Shown here: piece by piece, positions 9,111-18,084 of the stretch
Layout of the letters: each line of letters starts with the position of its first letter
How positions within the stretch are numbered: the stretch's first letter is position 1
Notes under the pieces: model-generated
Seen by the model: the letters and a program-made list of their open reading frames with translations, nothing else
The model's database searches: none
What the model was told of the DNA's origin: nothing
Assembly (NCBI GenBank): GCA_944386995.1
Contig: CALXDF010000186.1
Span: 1 to 32,657, forward strand
Direction: 5' to 3'
DNA length: 32,657 bases
From: an uncultured Oscillospiraceae bacterium
Lineage (GTDB): Bacteria > Bacillota > Clostridia > Oscillospirales > Oscillospiraceae
Position numbers and translations under genes: made by a program

Positions 9111-10144
9111 AGAACCACCCGGTCCTCTCCCTGGGCAATCTCACCCATGAGATAGGCATCCTCACCGTTCTCCCGAAGAACGGCGAGCGCCTTGTCCGCT
9201 TCCTCCTTGGGCACCACAATGCTCATCCCCACCCCCATATTGAAGGTGTTGTACATATCCCGCTCCGGGATCCCGCCAGTTTCCGCAATAAGGTCAAAGA
9301 CAGGCAGCACCCGGAGGGCCTTCTTCTCGATTCTGGCGCAGAGTCCCTGTGGGATGCTGCGGGGGATATTCTCATAGAACCCGCCGCCGGTGATATGGCT
9401 GATTCCTTTGACCTGCACCCGTTCCAGCAGGGCCAGGACAGGTTTCACATAGATCTTGGTGGGGGTCAGCAGCGTCTCTCCCAGGCCTTTGCCTCCCAGG
9501 GCCTCGATAGGCGCATACAGGTTGCAGTGCTCCACATTGAACACCCGGCGCACCAGAGAAAAACCATTGGAGTGAACGCCGCTGCTGGGCAGGGCGATCA
9601 CTACGTCTCCGGGAACCATGGCGGTGTTGTTGATGATCTTCTTCTTGTCCACCACGCCCACAGAGAACCCCGCCAGATCATACTCATCCAAGGGGTAAAA
9701 GCCGGGCATCTCAGCGGTTTCTCCGCCGATGAGGGCCGCCCCGGCCTGGACACACCCCTCCGCCACGCCGGACACGATGGCGGCGATCTTCTCCGGCACA
9801 TTTTTCCCGCAGGCTACATAGTCCAGGAAGAAGAGGGGCTTTGCCCCGCAGCAGATGATGTCATTGACACACATGGCCACACAGTCAATGCCCACAGTGT
9901 CGTGTTTATCCAGCAAGAAAGCCAGCTTCAGTTTGGTCCCCACACCATCGGTGCCGGACACCAGCACGGGGCGCTCCATACCGGTCACGTCCAATTCAAA
10001 CAAGCCGCCAAACCCGCCGATATCTCCACATACGCCCGCCGTCATGGTCCTGGCAATGTGGGCCTTCATCAGCTCCACCGCCCGGTAACCGGCAGTGATG
10101 TCCACCCCGGCGGCGGCGTAAGCTGCGGAACGGGAGTTTTCCAT
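9104..10144 (-). CDS. purM: Phosphoribosylformylglycinamidine cyclo-ligase (AIR synthetase)
   Basis: Closes FGAM to AIR with ATP, step 5 of the pathway. The 346 residues match the family length. Signature segments are the N-terminal [19 protein letters not shown], the glycine-rich [10 protein letters not shown], the substrate-binding [16 protein letters not shown], the metal site in [18 protein letters not shown], and [11 protein letters not shown]. The C-terminal MGVGM segment is also present. Two adjacent ATGs exist at 10147 and 10144; the second is better spaced (6 nt) from GGAGGG. The gene overlaps purN by 7 bases and is separated from purF by a 191-bp hairpin-rich spacer. Confidence 0.97.
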   Translation of the reverse strand: MENSRSAAYAAAGVDITAGYRAVELMKAHIARTMTAGVCGDIGGFGGLFELDVTGMERPVLVSGTDGVGTKLKLAFLLDKHDTVGIDCVAMCVNDIICCGAKPLFFLDYVACGKNVPEKIAAIVSGVAEGCVQAGAALIGGETAEMPGFYPLDEYDLAGFSVGVVDKKKIINNTAMVPGDVVIALPSSGVHSNGFSLVRRVFNVEHCNLYAPIEALGGKGLGETLLTPTKIYVKPVLALLERVQVKGISHITGGGFYENIPRSIPQGLCARIEKKALRVLPVFDLIAETGGIPERDMYNTFNMGVGMSIVVPKEEADKALAVLRENGEDAYLMGEIAQGEDRVVLC

Positions 10145-10147
10145 CAT

Positions 10148-10338
10148 AAACCCTCCATCTCAAAGTGATCGTGCCTCGCAGCATTTTTGCGGGAGGCAAA
10201 AGATTTTAAAAAATCCGAAAGCGAATTCATAACGCCGGAGGACAGCTCACCCTTCGGTCGCCTCCCTGCAAAGGGCGGCAGCGCTGGCTTTCCCGGGAAC
10301 TGTCAGCAGCCCCGGGAAAGACGGCATCCCCCGAACGG
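10148..10338. other. Hairpin-rich spacer between purF and purM
   Basis: No gene is supported in this 191-bp spacer. It holds a 10-bp inverted repeat CTTTCCCGGG/CCCGGGAAAG (10288-10297 with 10311-10320), a second imperfect hairpin near 10172-10196 (GCCTCGCA with TGCGGGAGGC) and a short A/T palindrome near 10201-10215. None has a clear terminator tail in the operon direction. The GCATTTTTG element is shared with the spacer upstream of purD. Possible roles are mRNA stability or differential expression; this is inference. Confidence 0.45.
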
Positions 10339-11760
10339 TTATTCCTTTCCTGTCCAGCAGTAGGTACAGATCTTATCCCGGTCAATGCCGATGGCCTCCA
10401 GCAATCCCTCCAAAGACTGGTAACCCAGAGAGGTAAAGCCGAACTTTTCACAGATGGTCTTGAGCATGCACTGACCGCGTTCACTGGTGCCATCCGCATA
10501 TTCCTCCAGGTGCTGCTGCCCCTCGTCGCCTTCCAGCTCCTGAACGGTCCTCCTGGCCAGCAACTCCATGTCGGAGTTGCTGCGGGAGAAATTCAGATAT
10601 TTGCAGCCGTACATGATCGGCGGGCAGGCCGAACGCATGTGGACTTCCTCCGCCCCGCTCTCATAGAGGAACTCCACCGTCTCCCGCAGTTGGGTGCCCC
10701 GAACGATCGAGTCATCCACAAACAGAAGCTTTTTCCCCTCGATGAGCTCGGGGACCGGGATCTGCTTCATTTTAGCCACCTGGTTGCGCACATCCTGGTT
10801 GTCCGGCATAAAGGAACGGGGCCAGGTGGGGGTATATTTGACAAAGGGACGGGCAAAGGGCTTGCCGCTGCGATTGGCATAGCCGATGGCGTGCGGAAGC
10901 CCCGAGTCCGGGACACCGGCGACATAGTCCACCTTTGGCAGCTGGCCACGGCTGATCTCATCCCGCGCCATAATTTCCCCATTGCGGTAGCGCATAACCT
11001 CCACGTTGACACCCTCATAGTTGGAATTGGGGTACCCATAATAGGTCCAGAGGAACGCACAAATCCGCATCCGCTCCCCTGCCGGGGAGAGCGTGTGCCA
11101 GCCCTCGGCATCTACTTCCACAATCTCCTGCGGGCCCAGCTCATAGGCGTCATGGTATCCCAGCTTCTGATAAGCAAAGGACTCGAAGGATACGCAGAAC
11201 CCATCTGCGTTGCGGCCAATCAGCACCGGAAGCCGGCCCAGCTTGTCCCGGGCAGCAATGATGCGCTCTTCCTGCAGAATCAGGATTGTTGCCGAGCCGT
11301 CAATCACATCCTGAGCGTGGCGAATGCCCTCCACCAGGGTATCTTTCTGATTGATCAGAGCCGCCACCAGTTCCGTGGCGTTGACCCGTCCGGAACTCAT
11401 GGCCATAAACTGGTGGCCGTGATCGGAGAAATACTTCTCCACCAGGCTCTCTGCATTGTTGATAATCCCCACCGTGGTGATGGCATAGAGCCCCAGATGG
11501 GAGCGCACCAGCAGAGGCTGCGGGTCAGTGTCGCTGATGCAGCCGATCCCCGCATTCCCCTGAAATTCCGCCAAGTCCCGCTCGAACTTGGTGCGGAAGG
11601 GGGTATTTTCAATGTTGTGGATCTGGCGCTGATAGCCCCTGCCGCGGTCATAAAGAATCATCCCGCCCCGGCGGGTGCCCAGATGGGAGTGGTAATCCAC
11701 TCCGAAAAAGATGTCAAGAACACAGTCACGCTTAGAGATCGCGCCGAAAAAACCGCCCAA
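10339..11760 (-). CDS. purF: PurF-family amidophosphoribosyltransferase lacking the glutaminase Cys
   Basis: Member of the glutamine-PRPP amidotransferase family, which makes phosphoribosylamine, the first step of purine synthesis. The 473 residues show an N-terminal Ntn-hydrolase-like domain and a C-terminal phosphoribosyltransferase with the PRPP loop VDDSIVRGT at 348-356. Cys234, Cys386 and the C-terminal CTYC (465, 468) line up with the Fe-S ligands of Bacillus PurF. The odd feature is the N-terminus: MGGFFG replaces the catalytic Cys-Gly, and the usual RYSTTG and HNGN glutamine-site motifs are not recognisable. The start is a TTG 15 bases after the purC stop, behind GGAGGA; an in-frame stop just upstream leaves no room for a Cys-bearing propeptide. 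The enzyme may use ammonia or a partner glutaminase. Family is secure, mechanism is inference. Confidence 0.9.
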   Translation of the reverse strand: MGGFFGAISKRDCVLDIFFGVDYHSHLGTRRGGMILYDRGRGYQRQIHNIENTPFRTKFERDLAEFQGNAGIGCISDTDPQPLLVRSHLGLYAITTVGIINNAESLVEKYFSDHGHQFMAMSSGRVNATELVAALINQKDTLVEGIRHAQDVIDGSATILILQEERIIAARDKLGRLPVLIGRNADGFCVSFESFAYQKLGYHDAYELGPQEIVEVDAEGWHTLSPAGERMRICAFLWTYYGYPNSNYEGVNVEVMRYRNGEIMARDEISRGQLPKVDYVAGVPDSGLPHAIGYANRSGKPFARPFVKYTPTWPRSFMPDNQDVRNQVAKMKQIPVPELIEGKKLLFVDDSIVRGTQLRETVEFLYESGAEEVHMRSACPPIMYGCKYLNFSRSNSDMELLARRTVQELEGDEGQQHLEEYADGTSERGQCMLKTICEKFGFTSLGYQSLEGLLEAIGIDRDKICTYCWTGKE

Positions 11761-11775
11761 TTCTGTTTCCTCCGC

Positions 11776-12486
11776 TTACTCGCCGAACACCCGGCGCATC
11801 ATTTCTTCATAGGCCTCCTCTACATTGCCCAGATCCCGGCGGAAGCGGTCCTTATCCAATTTCTCATTGGTCTTGGCATCCCAGAAGCGGCACGTATCCG
11901 GGCTGATCTCGTCAGCCAGGACAATCTGGCCGTCGGTCGTCTTGCCGAACTCCAGCTTGAAGTCAATGAGCCGAACGCCGCACTGGGCAAAGAAATCCTT
12001 AAGAATATCGTTGATCTTCAAGGCCATGGACTTGATGGTGGCGATCTCCTCCTTGGTAGCCAACTTCAGCGCCAGAGCATGGGAGGTGTTGAGCAGAGGA
12101 TCATGGAGATCATCGTTCTTATAGGAGAACTCCAGCACCGGCTCATCAAAGGCAATGCCCTCCTCCACACCATAGCGGCTGGCGAAGTGGCCGGCGGAAA
12201 CATTGCGCACGATCACCTCCAGCGGGACGATCTGGACCTTCTTCACCACGGTCTCCCGGTCATTAAGCTCCTCCACAAAATGGGTAGGGATCCCAGCAGC
12301 CTCCAGCTTTCTCATCAGGAAATTAGTCATGCGGTTGTTGACAGCCCCCTTGCCCCGGATGGTTCCCTTCTTGGCGCCGTCGAACGCGGTGGCGTCGTCC
12401 TTATAGGAGACGATGACCAGGTTAGGATCGTCGGTGGCATAGACCTTCTTGGCCTTGCCCTCGTACAGCTGAACAGTCTTTTCCAT
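11776..12486 (-). CDS. purC: SAICAR synthetase
   Basis: Condenses CAIR with aspartate using ATP to give SAICAR, step 7 of the pathway. The 236-residue length is typical. The N-terminal [17 protein letters not shown] stretch forms the ATP-binding sheet. Further on are [18 protein letters not shown], the VEVIVRN-type core (written here VPLEVIVRN), and the C-terminal [11 protein letters not shown] and [12 protein letters not shown], which bind Mg2+ and substrate. The ATG at 12486 has GGGAGGA well spaced upstream; the longer frame to 12531 adds a sequence unlike the family. Upstream of it is a 69-bp spacer after purE; downstream, purF begins within 15 bases. Confidence 0.97.
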   Translation of the reverse strand: MEKTVQLYEGKAKKVYATDDPNLVIVSYKDDATAFDGAKKGTIRGKGAVNNRMTNFLMRKLEAAGIPTHFVEELNDRETVVKKVQIVPLEVIVRNVSAGHFASRYGVEEGIAFDEPVLEFSYKNDDLHDPLLNTSHALALKLATKEEIATIKSMALKINDILKDFFAQCGVRLIDFKLEFGKTTDGQIVLADEISPDTCRFWDAKTNEKLDKDRFRRDLGNVEEAYEEMMRRVFGE

Positions 12487-12555
12487 GGTGATGTTCCTCC
12501 CTATATTTATATTATAAATTGTTTTTCTCAAATGCGGCGACAGCCGCTCTCCGGC

Positions 12556-13053
12556 TCACTGCTGGCGGAACTCCTCCGCCACAGCGGCATTGTCTGCCAG
12601 GACCTTGGCCTCATCAGCTGCGCGTTTGGACGCCAATTTCCGGGCCAGTTCCGGATCCTCCACTGCCAGGATCTGCGCAGCCAGCAGCGCAGCATTGGCC
12701 GCCCCGTCAATGGCCACCGTGGCTACAGGGATCCCAGTGGGCATCTGAACGGTGGAAAGCAGCGCGTCCAAGCCATCCAGTGTGCTGGACTTCACGGGAA
12801 TCCCGATCACCGGCAGCGTGGTGTTTGCCGCAATGGCTCCCGCCAAGTGGGCAGCCTTCCCCGCAGCGGCGATAATTGCGCCAAAGTTCTCCTCCCGGGC
12901 ATTCTGTGCGAATGCCTTGGCCTCCTCCGGGGTGCGGTGGGCGGAGTATACATGGACCTCAAACGGTACAGCAAGCTCCCGCAGGACATCCGCCGCCTTG
13001 CGCACCACGCCCAAATCGCTGCTGCTGCCCATAATAATTGCAACTTTTTTCAT
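12556..13053 (-). CDS. purE: N5-carboxyaminoimidazole ribonucleotide mutase / AIR carboxylase
   Basis: Makes CAIR, step 6 of the pathway. The 165 residues fit PurE. The nucleotide-binding GSSSDLGV (9-16), SAHRTP with His39, and the VIGIPVKSSTLDGLDALLS core are all present. The motif usually written AGGAAHLPGM in class I enzymes reads AGKAAHLAGA here (Lys66, His69). No purK lies in this operon; it may be elsewhere, or this enzyme may use AIR and CO2 directly. The ATG at 13053 has AAAGGAGAG upstream. It is the first gene behind the ZTP riboswitch, with about 50 bases between the riboswitch terminator and the start codon. Confidence 0.95.
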   Translation of the reverse strand: MKKVAIIMGSSSDLGVVRKAADVLRELAVPFEVHVYSAHRTPEEAKAFAQNAREENFGAIIAAAGKAAHLAGAIAANTTLPVIGIPVKSSTLDGLDALLSTVQMPTGIPVATVAIDGAANAALLAAQILAVEDPELARKLASKRAADEAKVLADNAAVAEEFRQQ

Positions 13054-13103
13054 GCACTCTCTCCTTTCCTGAAAGCGGCCGGTTTCGGCGCTCCCAAGGC
13101 ACA

Positions 13104-13146
13104 ATAAATAAGGGCAGTCCCGTCCTCTTGAAGAACAGGGCTGCCC
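13104..13146 (-). terminator. Riboswitch expression-platform terminator
   Basis: On the minus strand GGGCAG (13146-13141) pairs with CTGCCC (13117-13112). The inner arms CCCTGTTCT and AGGACGGGA add further pairs, and TTATTTATTGT follows. The first arm is also the last segment of the ZTP aptamer (CTGGGCAG). Ligand binding should therefore compete with the terminator, an ON-switch arrangement. The T tract is interrupted by A residues. Confidence 0.8.
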
Positions 13147-13219
13147 AGACGGTCGACAATTACACGCGCCCTCCTGCTCCCCTGTGGTGACCCCACTGAC
13201 CCGTCAGTTGCAGGTGGCG
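13141..13219 (-). promoter_or_regulatory. ZTP (pfl) riboswitch controlling the purine operon
   Basis: The minus-strand RNA fits the pfl/ZTP aptamer, which senses ZMP/ZTP (AICAR nucleotides) that build up when 10-formyl-tetrahydrofolate is short. In order it has: a P1 5' strand CGCC-A-CCUGC; AACUGACGG; a GUGG...CCAC hairpin; the conserved GGGGAGC; the P1 3' strand GCAGG-AG-GGCG; a linker; and the hallmark GACCGUCUGGGCAG. The GACGG segment can pair with CCGUC of the last motif, giving the expected pseudoknot. It lies directly upstream of purE in an operon with two folate-dependent formyltransferases, exactly the context known for this class. The overlap with the downstream terminator supports transcriptional control. 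Confidence 0.9.
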
Positions 13220-13236
13220 TATTCAGTTGGGAAAAT

Positions 13237-13273
13237 ACATTATTAAACTACCATTCAGTTGTGGAAAAGGCAA
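13237..13273 (-). promoter_or_regulatory. Possible promoter of the purine operon
   Basis: The AT-rich stretch just upstream of the riboswitch offers -10 candidates on the minus strand (TTTAAT at 13247-13242, TAATGT at 13242-13237) and -35 candidates (TTGCCT at 13273-13268, TCCACA at 13265-13260). No pair has both good matches and ideal spacing, so the start point is not fixed. The promoter must lie here because the aptamer begins at 13219. Confidence 0.35.
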
Positions 13274-13358
13274 TACACAAACTATATGAATTGCCCCGCG
13301 CTTCCGCCCTTTTTCTCTGGCAAGAATCCATAAACTTGCAAAATTTTCGTTTCCCGCC

Positions 13359-13387
13359 TTGACTTCCCCTCAGATTTATGAGATATT
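13359..13387 (+). promoter_or_regulatory. Predicted carAB promoter
   Basis: TTGACT (13359-13364) and GATATT (13382-13387) with 17-bp spacing match sigma-A boxes at 5/6 and 4/6 positions. Transcription would start near 13394, leaving a leader of about 270 nt before carA. The promoter is divergent from that of the purine operon, about 100 bp away. Confidence 0.6.
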
Positions 13388-13504
13388 TTTTCAAACCAGT
13401 TTTTCATTTTGTGCGCAGATCTCTCCAATTTCCCCTAAAAAAAGTTTTGATTCCCTGGAAATTATTTTGTTCTCTGTGTACATTGCGAAAGGAGGCGGAG
13501 GAAC

Positions 13505-13678
13505 TTGGTTTACGGTCTCTGCACGACATCCGGAACCCCCCTCTCTCCGCTTTTTTCAGTTGGCAGCAGTGCCTTTGTTGGCACATCCGATGGAACCATC
13601 TCCCGGCTATGGCGGCGGCATCCCCGTCCCGTGGCCGGGTTTTCTTTTTGGAAAGGAGCGCTCTATGAGAACCTATAA
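13505..13678 (+). CDS. Possible 57-residue leader peptide ahead of carA
   Basis: A TTG-initiated frame follows a consensus AAGGAGG (9-nt spacing). It encodes MVYGLCTTSGTPL... and ends at TAA 13676-13678, overlapping the carA start at 13665. Codons 34-41 read R-L-W-R-R-H-P-R and lie inside the attenuator hairpin, so four Arg codons coincide with the terminator. Carbamoyl phosphate is the precursor of arginine and pyrimidines, so translation of this frame could sense Arg-tRNA. The frame could also be chance: the start is TTG and there is no homology that I recognise. Confidence 0.3.
   Translation: MVYGLCTTSGTPLSPLFSVGSSAFVGTSDGTISRLWRRHPRPVAGFSFWKGALYENL
13602..13649 (+). terminator. Intrinsic terminator/attenuator in the carA leader
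   Basis: CCCGGCUAUGG (13602-13612) pairs with CCGUGGCCGGG (13629-13639) over 11 bp including G-U pairs. TTTTCTTTTT (13640-13649) follows. It lies only 15 bases before the carA start and after a leader of more than 200 nt, so it should act as an attenuator rather than end an upstream gene. I see no PyrR-binding consensus. Smaller hairpins (GTGCC/GGCAC and GATGG/CCATC, about 13570-13600) precede it. Confidence 0.75.
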
Positions 13679-14759
13679 TTGTAAGATTGTTCTGGAGGAC
13701 GGCAGTGAGTACCCGGGCTACCGGTTCGGTTCGGAGGAGGACCGGGTATGTGAGATTGTCTTCAACACCTCCATGGTCGGCTATCAGGAGATCGTATCAG
13801 ACCCCTCCTACACCGACCAGATGGTGGTGATGACCTATCCGCTGATTGGTAACTACGGTACAGCGGATGAAGATTTCGAAACCAAAACGCCTACGATCGG
13901 AGGGCTCATCGTTCGGGAATACAACGACTCCCCCAGCAATTTCCGCTATACCAAGACCCTGGCGGAAATTCTGGAGGAAAACCACATTCCAGGCATTGAG
14001 GGCGTCGATACCCGAAAGCTTACCCGCAGCATCCGGGATCTGGGCAGCCGCAAAGTACTGATCTGCGGCGTTGACACCTGCCGCGAAGATGCCATGCAAA
14101 TTCTGGAACGCACACAGCTCCGCCACGATCAGGTCTCCCGGGTCAGCTGCCCCAAGCGCTGGTACGCCCGTACCAGCAACCATCAATTCAACGTGGTAGC
14201 CGTAGACTGCGGCATCAAGCTGAACATTGTCCGCAGCCTCAATGCCCGGCGCTGCAATGTAACAGTGGTTCCTTGGAATACTCCGGCGGAGGAGATCATC
14301 GCCATGAACCCAGACGGGGTATTTCTCTCCAATGGCCCTGGTGATCCCGAGGATGTAACGCCGGTAATCTCTCTGGTAAAAGCTCTGCGGGGGAAATTTC
14401 CCATGTTTGGCATCTGCCTGGGGCATCAGATGATTGCCCTCGCCTACGGTGCTAAAACCTACAAGCTGAAATTCGGCCATCGCGGCGGAAACCACCCGGT
14501 GAAGAATCTCCAGACCGGAAAAATCGAGATCACCAGTCAAAACCACAGCTTCGCCGTAAACAGGGATTCTCTCCGGGGCACCGGACTGGAGGTAACCCAC
14601 ATCAACCTGCTGGATGACACGGTGGAGGGCATGGCCTGTCCTGGCGACCACGTTTTCAGCGTTCAGTATCATCCGGAGAGCGCCCCGGGTCCTCAGGACA
14701 GCGGCTATCTCTTCGACCAGTTCATCGACCTGATGCGGGAGGTGCAGCACAATGCCTAA
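13665..14759 (+). CDS. carA: Carbamoyl-phosphate synthase small (glutaminase) subunit
   Basis: Hydrolyses glutamine and passes ammonia to CarB for carbamoyl phosphate, the entry to pyrimidine and arginine synthesis. The 364 residues fit the family. The N-terminal domain carries [17 protein letters not shown]; the class I glutaminase has Cys251 in GICLGHQ and His336/Glu338 in [10 protein letters not shown]. The start at 13665 follows GGAAAGGAG and begins the conserved [14 protein letters not shown]; the frame is open further upstream to 13359, but that stretch includes the leader terminator and has no CarA similarity. The stop overlaps the carB start by 8 bases (ATGCCTAA). Expression is probably governed by the leader terminator at 13602-13649. 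Confidence 0.97.
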   Translation: MRTYNCKIVLEDGSEYPGYRFGSEEDRVCEIVFNTSMVGYQEIVSDPSYTDQMVVMTYPLIGNYGTADEDFETKTPTIGGLIVREYNDSPSNFRYTKTLAEILEENHIPGIEGVDTRKLTRSIRDLGSRKVLICGVDTCREDAMQILERTQLRHDQVSRVSCPKRWYARTSNHQFNVVAVDCGIKLNIVRSLNARRCNVTVVPWNTPAEEIIAMNPDGVFLSNGPGDPEDVTPVISLVKALRGKFPMFGICLGHQMIALAYGAKTYKLKFGHRGGNHPVKNLQTGKIEITSQNHSFAVNRDSLRGTGLEVTHINLLDDTVEGMACPGDHVFSVQYHPESAPGPQDSGYLFDQFIDLMREVQHNA

Positions 14760-17700
14760 GCGGACAGATCTTCATAAGATTTTGGTTATCGGCTCCGGCC
14801 CCATTGTTATCGGGCAGGCCGCCGAGTTTGACTACGCCGGCACCCAGGCCTGCCTTGCTTTAAAAGAAGAAGGCTATGAGGTCCTGCTGGCGAATTCCAA
14901 TCCGGCTACCATCATGACGGACACCTCCATTGCTGACAAGGTTTACATGGAACCGCTGACGGTGGAGTATCTGGCAAAGATCTGCCGTTTTGAACGGCCC
15001 GACGCCATTGTGCCCGGTATTGGCGGGCAGACCGGTTTGAACTTGGCCATGGAGCTCTACAGCCAGGGGATTTTGGAGGAGTGCGGCGTTGAACTGCTGG
15101 GCACCCGCTATGAGAGTATCCGCCGGGCCGAGGACCGCGAACTCTTCAAAGAACTCTGTCTTTCCCTGGGGGAGCCGGTGGTTCCCTCTGCCATCACCCA
15201 CAGTGCGGAGGAAGCGCTCGCCGCAGCATCGGAAATTGGCTATCCGGTGATCCTGCGTCCGGCGTTCACGCTGGGCGGTACCGGCGGCGGCTTTGCCAGC
15301 AACGCTGAAGAGCTGCGGTTGATGATGAAGCACGCCCTGGATCTATCCCCCGTCCACCAGGTTCTGCTGGAGAAAAGCATCAAGGGCTACAAGGAAATTG
15401 AGTATGAGGTGATCCGGGATGCCAATGACACCGCAATCACCATCTGCAACATGGAGAATATCGATCCGGTCGGAATCCACACCGGAGATTCTATTGTGGT
15501 AGCCCCCAGCCAAACCCTTACCAACAAGGAGTACCATCTCCTGCGGGACAGCGCCCTGCGCCTGATTCGGTCTTTAGAGATCGAGGGCGGCTGCAACGTT
15601 CAATTCGCCTTAGATCCCCAGAGTTTCCAATACTATGTCATCGAGGTCAATCCCCGTGTATCCCGTTCCTCCGCTCTTGCCAGCAAGGCCAGCGGCTACC
15701 CCATTGCCCGGGTATCCGCCAAGATTGCCGTCGGCATGCGCTTGGACGAGATCCCAATCGCCAACACCCCCGCCAGCTTTGAGCCTACACTGGACTATGT
15801 GGTTACCAAAATGCCCCGCTTCCCTTTCGACAAATTTGCCGATGCCAGCAACGCCCTGTCCACCCAGATGAAGGCTACCGGCGAGGTGATGGCTGTGGGC
15901 CGCACACTGGAGGAGAGCCTGCTCAAAGCTGTCCGCTCTCTGGAGACCGGTGCCGGACATATCTACATGAGCAAGTTCGATGACTATACCGACAAGGCCC
16001 TGTTGGAGTATGTAAAAATTGGTACGGATGACCGAATCTTTGCTATTGCGGAACTCATGAGCCGGGGGATTGACCTGGGTGTGCTCTGCAATGCCACTCA
16101 GATCGACATGCTTTTTCTGGACAAGATTCACAATATCGTGAAGTTTGAATATGAGATCAAGGCAAGTCCCGGGGACCGCGACCTGCTGCGGGAGGCCAAG
16201 CGCCGCGGCTTTTCCGATAAAGCGGTTGCCTGGCTTTGGAAGTGGACAGAGCGTCAGGTCTACGATCTCCGGTGCGAGATGAATCTCTTCCCGGTCTACA
16301 AGATGATCGATACCTGTGCCAGCGAGTTTGAAAGCTACATTCCCTACTTCTACTCCACCTATGAGGACGAAAATGAGTCCATCGTCTCTCCCCACAAAAA
16401 GGTCATCGTTCTTGGCAGCGGCCCGATCCGCATCGGCCAGGGAGTGGAGTTTGATTATTCCACCGTTCACGCTGTCCAAACGATCAAACAGAGCGGATAC
16501 GACGCTATCATCATCAACAACAACCCCGAAACGGTCTCCACCGACTATACCTGCAGCGACAAGCTATACTTTGAGCCTCTGACAGTGGAGGACGTGATGA
16601 ATGTGGTCCATCTGGAGCAGCCCATCGGTGTGATCGCCTCCCTGGGCGGGCAGACCGCCATTAACCTGGCTCAGCCGCTCCGGGATCACGGGGTCCGGAT
16701 TATCGGCACCGACTGCGACGCCATCGAGCGGGCTGAGGACCGGAAGATATTCGAACAGGTTCTTCACGATCTCCAGATTCCACAGCCCCGGGGTGAGGCG
16801 GTCACCAGTGTGGAGGCTGGCGTCCGAGCGGCCTCGGAGATCGGCTACCCCGTCCTGGTGCGGCCCAGCTTTGTTCTGGGCGGCCGGGCTATGGAAATTG
16901 TTGCAAGCGAGGACATGCTGCGCCACTATCTGAAAAACGCCGTGGAAGTGGATGCAGAGAAGCCGGTGCTGGTGGACAAGTATATCATCGGCAAAGAGGT
17001 GGAAGTGGACGCCATCTGCGATGGTACGGATGTCTTTATCCCCGGCATCATGGAATTGGTGGAGCGCACCGGCGTTCACTCCGGCGACAGCGTGAGCGTA
17101 TATCCCACCTTCTCTATTTCTCAGCAGGTGAAGGACACCATCCTGGACTACACAAAAAAGCTGGGTCTCGGCATCGGCATCGTGGGACTATATAACATCC
17201 AGTTTATCGTAGACCGGCAGGACAAGGTCTATATTATTGAGGTGAATCCCCGTTCCTCCCGGACGGTGCCCTTCCTGTCCAAGGCTACGGGCTGGTCTCT
17301 GGCGGATATTGCCACCAAGGTCATCTTGGGGGAGAGTCTCAAAGAGCAGGGCATTACGGAACTCTACCCGCCGGAGAAGAAGAAGTGGTACTGCAAGGTG
17401 CCAGTGTTCTCTTTCAGCAAACTAGGCGGCTTGGACGCCTATCTGTCCCCTGAGATGAAATCCACCGGTGAGGCCATCGGGTACGACGAGGAACTGCCCA
17501 GAGCGCTGTATAAGGCCATGCAGGCGGCCGGCATGAAGCTCCAGGACCACGGCACCGTGCTGGTTTCCGTATGCACCGAAGATCTGGCGGAAGCCCTGCC
17601 CCTGATCCGGCGCTTCTACCGCATGGGGTTCAACATCGAAGCCACCACCGGTACGGCGGAATTTCTCAAAGCCAACGGCATCCGCACCAGAATCAAACGG

Positions 17701-17931
17701 GACTACACCGAGGATCCCTCCGACATCACCGAGGCCATGCGCAGCGGCAAAGTTGCCTATCTGATCAATACCCGGGATCCCAGCTCCACAGCTCATGTCA
17801 GCGCCGGTCAGGAGATGCGCCGGCTGGCCATCGAAAACAATGTGACCGCCTTTACCTCCCTGGACACCGTCCGAGCCCTGCTGGATGTGCTGGAGGCCAT
17901 TACCAGCCGTATCGCTACCATCGACGAGTGA
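14752..17931 (+). CDS. carB: Carbamoyl-phosphate synthase large subunit
   Basis: Makes carbamoyl phosphate from bicarbonate, ammonia and two ATP. The 1059 residues show the duplicated architecture: an N-terminal half starting [25 protein letters not shown], and a second half starting near residue 547 with [21 protein letters not shown]. Each half has a biotin-carboxylase-like fold and ATP-grasp domain ([18 protein letters not shown] and [18 protein letters not shown]). A C-terminal MGS-like domain (from about 930) binds allosteric effectors. The start overlaps the carA end by 8 bases behind GGGAGG, so the subunits are translationally coupled. The stop at 17931 is followed by a shared convergent terminator. 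Confidence 0.98.
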   Translation: MPKRTDLHKILVIGSGPIVIGQAAEFDYAGTQACLALKEEGYEVLLANSNPATIMTDTSIADKVYMEPLTVEYLAKICRFERPDAIVPGIGGQTGLNLAMELYSQGILEECGVELLGTRYESIRRAEDRELFKELCLSLGEPVVPSAITHSAEEALAAASEIGYPVILRPAFTLGGTGGGFASNAEELRLMMKHALDLSPVHQVLLEKSIKGYKEIEYEVIRDANDTAITICNMENIDPVGIHTGDSIVVAPSQTLTNKEYHLLRDSALRLIRSLEIEGGCNVQFALDPQSFQYYVIEVNPRVSRSSALASKASGYPIARVSAKIAVGMRLDEIPIANTPASFEPTLDYVVTKMPRFPFDKFADASNALSTQMKATGEVMAVGRTLEESLLKAVRSLETGAGHIYMSKFDDYTDKALLEYVKIGTDDRIFAIAELMSRGIDLGVLCNATQIDMLFLDKIHNIVKFEYEIKASPGDRDLLREAKRRGFSDKAVAWLWKWTERQVYDLRCEMNLFPVYKMIDTCASEFESYIPYFYSTYEDENESIVSPHKKVIVLGSGPIRIGQGVEFDYSTVHAVQTIKQSGYDAIIINNNPETVSTDYTCSDKLYFEPLTVEDVMNVVHLEQPIGVIASLGGQTAINLAQPLRDHGVRIIGTDCDAIERAEDRKIFEQVLHDLQIPQPRGEAVTSVEAGVRAASEIGYPVLVRPSFVLGGRAMEIVASEDMLRHYLKNAVEVDAEKPVLVDKYIIGKEVEVDAICDGTDVFIPGIMELVERTGVHSGDSVSVYPTFSISQQVKDTILDYTKKLGLGIGIVGLYNIQFIVDRQDKVYIIEVNPRSSRTVPFLSKATGWSLADIATKVILGESLKEQGITELYPPEKKKWYCKVPVFSFSKLGGLDAYLSPEMKSTGEAIGYDEELPRALYKAMQAAGMKLQDHGTVLVSVCTEDLAEALPLIRRFYRMGFNIEATTGTAEFLKANGIRTRIKRDYTEDPSDITEAMRSGKVAYLINTRDPSSTAHVSAGQEMRRLAIENNVTAFTSLDTVRALLDVLEAITSRIATIDE

Positions 17932-18030
17932 CGTCTTCCTTTCACAGCAAACAGGAAGGGAGGGTTCATCACTGTCTCTCTTGTGATTGCCATCGATTCC
18001 GTTTGATCCTGCGTCCCCTTCTCACAAAAA

Positions 18031-18063
18031 ACAGCCGGCGTCCCGTCGTGGGACGCCGGCTGT
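18031..18063. terminator. Bidirectional terminator between carB and the malic enzyme gene
   Basis: A perfect 13-bp GC-rich stem (18032-18044 with 18050-18062) with a GTCGT loop. TTTT follows on the plus side and a run of A (18025-18031) precedes it, which is a T run for the minus strand. It serves both convergent units. Confidence 0.9.
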
Positions 18064-18084
18064 TTTACGTTGATGGAAATTCTC

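Noticed and set aside
10510..13107. Plus-strand open frame (about 865 codons) antisense to purF, purC and purE
   Set aside because: It runs across three real genes and their spacers; no domain or ribosome binding site supports it.
13490..13640. PyrR-controlled attenuator for carAB
   Set aside because: The PyrR-binding loop consensus expected in such leaders was not found, so only a generic attenuator is claimed.
13359..13664. Upstream in-frame extension of carA to a start at 13359
   Set aside because: The extension crosses the predicted promoter and the attenuator and has no CarA similarity; the start at 13665 has GGAAAGGAG and begins the conserved domain.
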